Below are positions 1 to 4,034 of a DNA stretch of 5,403 nucleotides, piece by piece. The position numbers were made by a program, and so were the translations under genes. The stretch is from positions 1-5,403 of the forward strand of contig JAZQGR010000125.1 of the NCBI GenBank assembly GCA_045540115.1, in the 5' to 3' direction. The notes under the pieces are model-generated. The model saw nothing but the letters and a program-made list of their open reading frames with translations, searched no databases and was not told the origin of the DNA. The DNA comes from Colimorpha_A sp045540115. Lineage in GTDB: Bacteria; Bacillota; Clostridia; Oscillospirales; CAG-272. How positions within the stretch are numbered: position 1 is the stretch's first letter; each line of letters starts with the position of its first letter.

Positions 1-44
1 GGATTGGCAAGAATAGTTAATAGTAAACAAACGGAGGTAATGAA

Positions 45-707
45 ATGTTCAAACACGAAAAGATGCTTTTTCATCCCGTGGAGGTAGAGAAACCAAACCC
101 GCAGTATGCGGCACTTTTGCAGGAACAGCTTGGCGGCGGCAACGGTGAGCTGAAGGCGGCAATGCAGTATATGTCCCAAAGTTTTCGTATCAAAGATCCC
201 GAGATCAAGGATCTGTTCCTTGACATTGCGGCAGAGGAGCTCGGACATATGGAGATGGTGGCGCAGACCATCAACCTCTTAAACGGTCACGACGTAGATG
301 CCGCAAAGGTACCCTCGGGCGAAATCCAGTCCCACGTGCTCTTAGGTCTTAATCCCGGTCTTATCAACGCTTCGGGTTACTCCTGGACGGCGGATTACGT
401 GACGGTTACGGGTGATCTGTGTGCCGATCTCTTAAGCAACATCGCGTCCGAACAGCGCGCAAAGGTGGTTTACGAATACCTTTACCGCCAGATCGACGTG
501 AAGAAGGTGCGCGGGACCATGGAATTTCTCCTGAACCGTGAGGAAGCGCACAACCAAATGTTCCGCGACGCCTTTAATAAAGTGCAGAACTCCGGTTCCA
601 ACCGTGATTTCGGCACCACCAAAGCCGCGAAAATGTATTTCTCCATGTCGGACCCCGGTCCCAACGCATTTGCGACGGGAGATACCAAGCCTGTTTCCTT
701 TGAGTGA
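45..707 (+). CDS. Manganese catalase (non-haem, di-manganese)
   Basis: This 220-residue cytoplasmic enzyme should convert H2O2 to water and oxygen at a di-manganese centre in a ferritin-like four-helix bundle. The expected ligands are visible: Glu35 (in NGELKAAMQY), Glu65 and His68 (EELGHME), Glu136 (ASEQRAK) and His169 (REEAHN), with second-shell Glu166. The positions fit the L. plantarum enzyme pattern (Glu35, Glu66, His69, Glu148, His181). The C-terminal NRDFG and AKMYFSMSDPGPN segments are typical of true Mn catalases, more so than of the shorter CotJC spore-coat relatives. At 220 residues it is shorter than the roughly 265-300 residue characterised enzymes, mostly because of a reduced C-terminal tail. 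The start is fixed by GGAGG at 33-37, 7 nt before ATG. The gene ends in tandem stops (TGA TAG). It converges on the peroxide-defence operon and shares its terminator. Its promoter is not recognisable in the 44 bases available upstream. Confidence 0.95.
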   Translation: MFKHEKMLFHPVEVEKPNPQYAALLQEQLGGGNGELKAAMQYMSQSFRIKDPEIKDLFLDIAAEELGHMEMVAQTINLLNGHDVDAAKVPSGEIQSHVLLGLNPGLINASGYSWTADYVTVTGDLCADLLSNIASEQRAKVVYEYLYRQIDVKKVRGTMEFLLNREEAHNQMFRDAFNKVQNSGSNRDFGTTKAAKMYFSMSDPGPNAFATGDTKPVSFE

Positions 708-715
708 TAGCAAAA

Positions 716-752
716 AGCCGCTGAGGAGTTTGTTCCTCAGCGGTTGATTTTT
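716..752. terminator. Bidirectional intrinsic terminator between converging genes
   Basis: A perfect 10-bp stem, CCGCTGAGGA (718-727) with TCCTCAGCGG (734-743), closes a 6-nt loop. It is followed by a T-run at 748-752 on the plus strand and, reading leftward, by TTTTT (complement of 712-716) on the minus strand. It therefore serves both the Mn catalase gene, whose stop is 8 nt upstream of the run, and the operon ending at 781. The same stem arms recur at 4002-4027. Confidence 0.9.
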
Positions 753-780
753 GTTATTCTTATGATTGAACAAATCGCCA

Positions 781-1701
781 TTATATATGCGATTTCATAA
801 ACCTTATGCGTGCTTCAAGTGCTTTTTGGGTCGTGGTAGCCTTTTGCATAATGTCAAAACCGTGCATCGTGCCTTTGGTTTCGTTGTGTGTGACCTCGAT
901 GCCTGCCTCGCGGAGTTTCTCTGCGTACAAGATACCGTCATCGTGGAGGCAATCAAATTCCGCCGTTTCGATATAGGCGGGCGGCAAGCCCTCAAAGCTC
1001 TCTGCTTCTACGGGTGAATACCAGACATAGTCGGGGCGGCTGCGGTCTGCCTTTGTCATCGGTGCGATCTTGCCCGACAGCGTAGAATTCCACATGGGTG
1101 TGTCGGTATATTTCATGCAAGATTCGCTGTTGTTACGGGCATCGAGATAAGGGTACAGGAGCATCTGAAAGGCAAACTTCACGGGATGCTGTCTGTCCCT
1201 TGCCATCATACAAACGCCCACCGCAAGGGTCGAACCTGCGCTGTCGCCGCCGATGCCGATGCGAGAGGTGTCGATGCCGAGCAAATCTGCACTATCGTAA
1301 GCCCAGGACATAGCCGTATAACAGTCCTCAAAGAACACGGGATGCGGATGCTCGGGTGCAAGGCGGTAATTGACGAACACGACCTTGCAGCCAACCTCTT
1401 TGGCGTACCGCATGGCGTTCTTATAGTGATAGCCTGCCGCCGCAAGCACAAATCCGCCGCCGTGAATGTAAATGAGGCACGGGGCGTTTTCCGTGATGGA
1501 TTTCGGGGACATCAAAAAGCACTCGATCTTTTCGCCGTCGTAACTTTCGATCTCGTGCCGGCTGACGTCCAGCTCCTTGTCCTTAAATATGTATTGCGGC
1601 GTTTTCATATGCGGCACAGCCATAGCGAGGAACTTCTCGCTGATAGGCGGCGTGAAACAGGAAAACGGAAAGAATTCTCTGCTGATCTTATACTTTGCCA
1701 T
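781..1701 (-). CDS. Alpha/beta hydrolase, HSL (hormone-sensitive lipase-like) esterase family
   Basis: A 306-residue cytoplasmic carboxylesterase-type enzyme that likely cleaves short-chain acyl or acetyl esters; the physiological substrate cannot be read from the sequence. HSL-family hallmarks are clear: the oxyanion-hole motif HGGGF (residues 80-84), NYRLAPEHP (111-119), the nucleophile elbow GDSAG (152-156, Ser154), the acid Asp250 in ETAEFDCLHDDG, and His280 in MHGFD, completing the Ser-Asp-His triad. Length is normal for the family. There is no signal peptide or membrane segment. The start is supported by GAGGAGA at 1711-1717, 9 nt before ATG, which lies inside the end of ohrR: the two reading frames overlap by 14 nt (1688-1701), implying translational coupling. 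It is the last gene of the four-gene operon and is followed by the shared terminator. A role in handling peroxidised or acylated lipids would fit its neighbours, but that is inference. Confidence 0.93.
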   Translation of the reverse strand: MAKYKISREFFPFSCFTPPISEKFLAMAVPHMKTPQYIFKDKELDVSRHEIESYDGEKIECFLMSPKSITENAPCLIYIHGGGFVLAAAGYHYKNAMRYAKEVGCKVVFVNYRLAPEHPHPVFFEDCYTAMSWAYDSADLLGIDTSRIGIGGDSAGSTLAVGVCMMARDRQHPVKFAFQMLLYPYLDARNNSESCMKYTDTPMWNSTLSGKIAPMTKADRSRPDYVWYSPVEAESFEGLPPAYIETAEFDCLHDDGILYAEKLREAGIEVTHNETKGTMHGFDIMQKATTTQKALEARIRFMKSHI

Positions 1702-2143
1702 AGATTAATCTCTCCTCAACGCCCAACACCTTATACAGAAGTCCGTAAAGCTGAAGTGCTTCTTCGCCGCTTAGTCCCACGCATCCCGCGACCTTGGCGG
1801 GGATATCCACCGCCTTTTCCTTTAGTGCTTCACCGCTGTCGGTAAGGAAAACGCTGACCGAACGTTCATCAATGGCGCTCCGTTTGCGCACAACATATCC
1901 TTTAGATTCAAGGCTTTTGAGCACGGGTGTCATCGTTCCCGAATCAAGAAAGAGCCTTTCGCCGAGCGCCTTGACGGTGATCTCCTTTTCTTCCCACATT
2001 ACCATCATCGTGATGTACTGCGTATAAGTGATATCCAACTCATCAAGATAAGGGCGGTATCTTTTGACCACCTCGCGTGCGGCGGCATACAGCGGAAAGC
2101 ACAACTGGTTTTCAAGCTTTAGTGCGTTGTATTTTTTGTCCAT
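1688..2143 (-). CDS. ohrR: OhrR-type MarR family organic-peroxide sensor and repressor
   Basis: A 151-residue winged-helix regulator, the usual MarR length. Residues specific to OhrR are present: the peroxide-reactive Cys15 in ENQLCFPLYAA, and Tyr19, Tyr29 and Tyr40 at the positions that surround or hydrogen-bond the reactive cysteine in B. subtilis OhrR. The recognition helix (LDSGTMTPVLKSLESKGYV, about 66-84) and wing (DERSVSVFLT, 92-101) follow. Oxidation of Cys15 by organic hydroperoxides is expected to release the protein from its operator, derepressing its targets. A second cysteine, Cys121 (VAGCVGLS), lies near where two-cysteine OhrRs carry their resolving cysteine. The start is 3 nt after the flavodoxin stop (TAA ACT ATG) and has no good ribosome site of its own, so translation is probably coupled. 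The operon is preceded by a TCAATTGA-type operator candidate, so autorepression is likely. No ohr gene lies in the window. Confidence 0.9.
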   Translation of the reverse strand: MDKKYNALKLENQLCFPLYAAAREVVKRYRPYLDELDITYTQYITMMVMWEEKEITVKALGERLFLDSGTMTPVLKSLESKGYVVRKRSAIDERSVSVFLTDSGEALKEKAVDIPAKVAGCVGLSGEEALQLYGLLYKVLGVEERLIYGKV

Positions 2144-2146
2144 AGT

Positions 2147-2563
2147 TTAGCCCTGTTGATCGATAACGCTCTTTGCAAAGACAGAAACGTCTGCCAGGTC
2201 TTTTTCGTTCGGTCTGCCTTTGTGAAATTTCGCAAACTCGCCGCGGCAATGGAATTCTTCCTCTGCAACGGCAACACCTACGGTGTCGGCCACCTTTCTC
2301 ACAGGCTTTTTCATCGATTTCATCATAGCCGACGTGCCAATGCAAACAATCTTCCCGATATTGTCCTTATTTTCGATAATAAACTTCTTTACCGCCTCGT
2401 CCACGTCAAAGGCGTAATAGGAACAACCGAGAAAGAGAATATCGGCTTTTTCGTCAAGCGGACAAGCAATATCTTTGGATTCGACGGATGCAGTTTTGGC
2501 AACAGCATCCGCTAATTTTTTGGTGTTCCCCGAACGGGTATAGTATCGAACCGCTATCTTCAT
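2147..2563 (-). CDS. Short-chain flavodoxin family protein
   Basis: A 138-residue cytoplasmic FMN-binding electron carrier or small flavoprotein. The N-terminal strand leads into the FMN-phosphate loop TRSGNT (residues 9-14). The FMN-ring loops are likely GCSYYAFD (46-53) and IGTSAMM (75-81). The C-terminal FHCRGEF (104-110) and HKGRPNEKDLADV (114-126) match a conserved end seen in a clade of Clostridia and Bacteroidetes flavodoxin-like proteins. It contains four cysteines (34, 47, 73, 106). The start is 1 nt after the peroxidase stop, with AAAGGAG ending about 10 nt upstream inside the peroxidase gene, so the pair is tightly coupled. Sitting between a thiol peroxidase and a peroxide sensor, it could deliver electrons for peroxide repair or act as a quinone or flavin oxidoreductase; which of these applies is not visible. 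Confidence 0.88.
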   Translation of the reverse strand: MKIAVRYYTRSGNTKKLADAVAKTASVESKDIACPLDEKADILFLGCSYYAFDVDEAVKKFIIENKDNIGKIVCIGTSAMMKSMKKPVRKVADTVGVAVAEEEFHCRGEFAKFHKGRPNEKDLADVSVFAKSVIDQQG

Positions 2564-2564
2564 A

Positions 2565-3104
2565 TTACAAGCACTCCTTTATCGATTCCTTCAGCTTTTT
2601 CATATCGGTCGGTTCAAAACGTGCGACGATCTCGCCGCCCCTGTCAATGAGGAACTTTGTGAAGTTCCATTTTACGTTGCCGTTGTTTTTGTAATCCTTG
2701 TCGGTCTTCTTAACAACGCCCGACAGCATCATTCCCATAGGCGACATACCGAATCCCTCAAACTTAGTGTTCTCGGTCAGCCATTTATAGAGAGGAATGG
2801 CGTTCTCCCCGTTTACGTCCACCTTTGCAAATTGATGGAACGTGATGCCAAAGCGACCCGTGCAGAAGGTGTGGATCTCCTCGTCGCTTCCCGGTGCTTG
2901 CTCACCGAACTGATTGCAGGGGAAATCGAGGATCTCAAAGCCCTGCGCCAAAAACTCCTCGTACAGCTCCTGAAGCTCCTTATACTGCGGCGTGAATCCG
3001 CATCCCGTTGCGGTGTTGACGATCAGCAACACCTTGCCCTTGTACTCCTCAAGAGATACCTCGCTGCCGTCCATTTTCTTAACCTTAAAATCATATGCGT
3101 TCAT
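2565..3104 (-). CDS. gpx: Glutathione peroxidase family thiol peroxidase (cysteine type)
   Basis: A 179-residue thioredoxin-fold peroxidase that reduces H2O2 and organic or lipid hydroperoxides. The catalytic tetrad is intact: Cys35 (NTATGCGFTPQY), Gln69 (FPCNQFGEQAPG), Trp146 and Asn147 (VKWNFTKFLIDR). Cys81 in TFCTGRFGITF corresponds to the resolving cysteine of yeast Gpx3 and plant enzymes, so this is probably an atypical two-cysteine, thioredoxin-dependent peroxidase rather than a true glutathione enzyme, as is usual for Firmicutes. The peroxidatic residue is a cysteine codon, not selenocysteine UGA. Two local oddities are HQFAKVDVNG where most members have PMFAKIDVNG, and a methionine-rich stretch GMSPMGMML (119-127). 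The start is supported by GGAGG at 3111-3115, 6 nt before ATG. It is the first gene of the operon, directly behind a consensus promoter with an operator candidate. Confidence 0.95.
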   Translation of the reverse strand: MNAYDFKVKKMDGSEVSLEEYKGKVLLIVNTATGCGFTPQYKELQELYEEFLAQGFEILDFPCNQFGEQAPGSDEEIHTFCTGRFGITFHQFAKVDVNGENAIPLYKWLTENTKFEGFGMSPMGMMLSGVVKKTDKDYKNNGNVKWNFTKFLIDRGGEIVARFEPTDMKKLKESIKECL

Positions 3105-3128
3105 ACCGCACCTCCAAATAATATTGGT

Positions 3129-3151
3129 TCAATTCAATTGAGTTCAATTGA
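3129..3151 (-). promoter_or_regulatory. Candidate OhrR operator upstream of gpx
   Basis: A 13-bp palindrome TCAATT-C-AATTGA (3129-3141) is followed by a second TCAATTGA at 3144-3151. The two TCAATTGA copies (3134-3141, 3144-3151) lie exactly 10 bp apart, one helical turn. Known OhrR operators are AT-rich palindromes built on CAATT/AATTG arms, which this matches. It lies immediately downstream of the -10 box and across the expected transcription start, so bound repressor would block initiation. The assignment to OhrR is inferred from the regulator being encoded in the same operon. Confidence 0.7.
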
Positions 3152-3180
3152 TTATAACATAACCCCACTCAATCTGTCAA
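3151..3180 (-). promoter_or_regulatory. Sigma-A type promoter of the gpx-flavodoxin-ohrR-hydrolase operon
   Basis: Reading leftward, a perfect -35 box TTGACA (complement of 3175-3180) and a perfect -10 box TATAAT (complement of 3151-3156) are separated by 18 bp, with TG one base before the -10 (extended -10). Transcription should start near 3144-3146, about 40 nt before the gpx start codon. Such a near-ideal promoter fits a gene set held off by a repressor. Confidence 0.88.
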
Positions 3181-3200
3181 TAGTATCGGACGTGATTTCG

Positions 3201-3214
3201 TTTTTACGTAAAAA
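3201..3214. repeat. 14-bp perfect AT-rich palindrome
   Basis: TTTTTACGTAAAAA is a perfect inverted repeat about 20 bp upstream of the operon's -35 box. It could be a binding site for another regulator or an UP-element-like tract. No family is assigned. Confidence 0.4.
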
Positions 3215-3277
3215 TTTTCAATCCTTTTTCTTTGTTTACTGCGGGGCAACGGTTGACGGCGCACATAAAATAATCAT

Positions 3278-3301
3278 CCGCCCGCATAGCGGGCGGTTTT
3301 T
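3278..3301 (+). terminator. Strong plus-strand terminator-like hairpin
   Basis: CCGCCCGC (3278-3285) pairs perfectly with GCGGGCGG (3289-3296) around an ATA loop and is followed by TTTTT and more Ts. It would stop rightward transcription, yet no rightward gene precedes it between 3105 and 3278. It may insulate the insertion sequence or form part of its right-end structure. Confidence 0.65.
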
Positions 3302-3308
3302 CATTTTC

Positions 3309-3369
3309 GGGCATAGCCCTAAACGATACTGGCTGCGCACAAGTGCGCTTTAGATTGGCCTGCCAGCCA
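3309..3369 (-). other. Hairpin-rich candidate right end of the IS200 element
   Basis: Downstream of the tnpA stop on its own strand lie several nested hairpins: GCGCA/TGCGC (3335-3339 with 3344-3348), an enclosing TGGCTG/CAGCCA pair (3330-3335 with 3364-3369, an alternative sharing base 3335), and GGGC-ATA-GCCC (3309-3319). Y1 transposases recognise such subterminal hairpins in single-stranded DNA. The assignment rests on position and structure only. Confidence 0.45.
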
Positions 3370-3377
3370 TGCAATTT

Positions 3378-3857
3378 TTACTTGCTACCCGTAAACGGGT
3401 CTTTGGGGTCATACATACTCAGCTGATCGCTTTCTTGATCTTGTTTTAGTTGTTCGCTGATGTATTCTTTTATGGCTTTCGTGTTTTTCCCTACCGTATC
3501 CACGTAGTACCCTTTGCACCAAAACTCGCGGTTCCTGTATGCAAATTTCATGTTGCCGTACTTTTGAAATATCATCAAGCTGCTTTTTCCTTTCAAATAC
3601 CCCATGAAACTTGATACGCTCATTTTGGGTGGTATACTTATCAACAGGTGTATATGGTCGGGGCACACTTCTCCTTCTATTATCTCCACACCCTTCCATT
3701 GGCACAATGTTCTCAATATCTCCCTTATCTCCAAGCGTTTTTCTTCGAAAAACACTTTCCTTCGATATTTTGGCGCAAACACTATATGGTACTTGCAATT
3801 CCATTTTGTATGTGCTAAACTCTTTGTGGCGTTAAAATTGACTTTTTTCTCAAACAT
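3378..3857 (-). CDS. tnpA: IS200/IS605 family Y1 (HUH) transposase TnpA
   Basis: A full-length 159-residue single-strand DNA transposase that moves its element by peel-and-paste excision and insertion. It carries the metal-binding HUH motif His68-Ile-His70 in CPDHIHLLISIPP, and the nucleophile Tyr132 with Gln136 in EYISEQ (the YxxxQ signature). Conserved family segments SLAHTKWNCKYHIVFAPKYR, SSFMGYLKGKSSLMIF and the C-terminal DPFTGSK are all present, with no frameshift or internal stop, so it looks intact. The start is supported by GGAGG at 3866-3870, 8 nt before ATG, but that site is largely paired in an upstream hairpin (3867-3926), implying low translation. No tnpB and no serine or DDE transposase is nearby. 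It is not a REP-associated RAYT by context: no array of repeats is visible. Confidence 0.96.
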   Translation of the reverse strand: MFEKKVNFNATKSLAHTKWNCKYHIVFAPKYRRKVFFEEKRLEIREILRTLCQWKGVEIIEGEVCPDHIHLLISIPPKMSVSSFMGYLKGKSSLMIFQKYGNMKFAYRNREFWCKGYYVDTVGKNTKAIKEYISEQLKQDQESDQLSMYDPKDPFTGSK

Positions 3858-3865
3858 TTTAATGT

Positions 3866-3926
3866 CCTCCGATTGTGATTTTTTAGTTTTGACTGGCAGG
3901 TCTTTTCTAATTTATCACAATCGGAG
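3866..3926 (-). promoter_or_regulatory. Leader hairpin sequestering the tnpA ribosome-binding site
   Basis: Perfect 13-bp arms, CTCCGATTGTGAT (3867-3879) and ATCACAATCGGAG (3914-3926), pair in the tnpA leader RNA. A symmetric 3-nt internal loop and a second TTAG/CTAA stem (3883-3886 with 3907-3910) extend the structure. Four of the five bases of the GGAGG ribosome site (3866-3870) lie inside the lower stem, so initiation should be blocked unless the hairpin opens. The well-studied enterobacterial IS200 uses the same principle to keep transposase scarce. Confidence 0.85.
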
Positions 3927-3965
3927 TTTCTTTGTCTATACTCATCGGTAATAACCTTCACAGAA

Positions 3966-3988
3966 CCCCGCCACTATGGCGGGGTTTT
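3966..3988 (+). terminator. Plus-strand terminator-like hairpin beside the IS left end
   Basis: CCCCGCC (3966-3972) pairs with GGCGGGG (3978-3984) around ACTAT, extended by AA/TT, and is followed by TTTT CTTAT on the plus strand. No plus-strand gene feeds into it. It would stop any RNA antisense to tnpA leaving the element to the right. Read leftward it lacks a U-tract. Confidence 0.6.
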
Positions 3989-4001
3989 CTTATACAATAA
4001 T

Positions 4002-4027
4002 CCGCTGAGGATTTGGTTCCTCAGCGG
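4002..4027 (-). terminator. Putative terminator of the MATE gene
   Basis: CCGCTGAGGA (4002-4011) pairs with TCCTCAGCGG (4018-4027), 7 nt beyond the MATE stop codon. The arms are identical to the terminator at 718-743; only the loop differs. The following minus-strand tract (ATTATTG) is a poor U-run, so termination may be partial or assisted by the next hairpin. Confidence 0.6.
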
Positions 4028-4034
4028 ATGAAGG

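Larger units (their letters stand above)
3253..3947 (-). mobile_element. IS200-type insertion sequence (IS200/IS605 family), ends approximate
   Basis: A complete Y1 transposase gene with no tnpB partner defines an IS200-group element, and the flanking non-coding DNA is rich in hairpins, as expected for this family, which lacks terminal inverted repeats and target duplication. The ends given are a hypothesis: read on the minus strand, TTAC just outside 3947 and TCAA ending at 3253 resemble the cleavage tetranucleotides known from IS608, and give about 695 bp, close to the roughly 700-bp IS200 size. The GC-rich hairpins at 3278-3296 and 3966-3984 might instead mark the ends. The element sits between the peroxide operon promoter and the MATE gene and disrupts no visible gene. 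Confidence 0.5.

Noticed and set aside
1..44. Possible promoter (TTGGCA at 4-9) before the Mn catalase
   Set aside because: No -10 box sits at suitable spacing, and the upstream region is cut by the window edge.
432..773. A 113-codon minus-strand open frame under the Mn catalase
   Set aside because: It is a shadow of the catalase gene; it also begins within the shared terminator region and lacks a ribosome site.
1186..1845. A 219-codon open frame on the plus strand
   Set aside because: It lies antisense to the hydrolase and ohrR genes, both of which have complete catalytic or sensing motifs. It has no ribosome site and no recognisable domain.
2832..3353. A 173-codon plus-strand open frame crossing gpx and its promoter
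   Set aside because: It is antisense to conserved gpx sequence, runs through the operator and the 3278 hairpin, and its translation resembles no family.
3278..3369. CRISPR array or REP array suggested by several hairpins and the repeated GCATAGC
   Set aside because: Spacing and sequence are irregular and there are only two GCATAGC copies; nearby Cas genes are absent.
3409..3804. A second minus-strand frame inside tnpA that could suggest a frameshifted or second transposase product
   Set aside because: The main frame holds intact HUH and YxxxQ motifs end to end, so the alternative frame has no support.
3935..3963. Possible tnpA promoter with TATAGA at -10
   Set aside because: The matching -35 (CTGTGA) agrees at only three of six positions, which is too weak to call.
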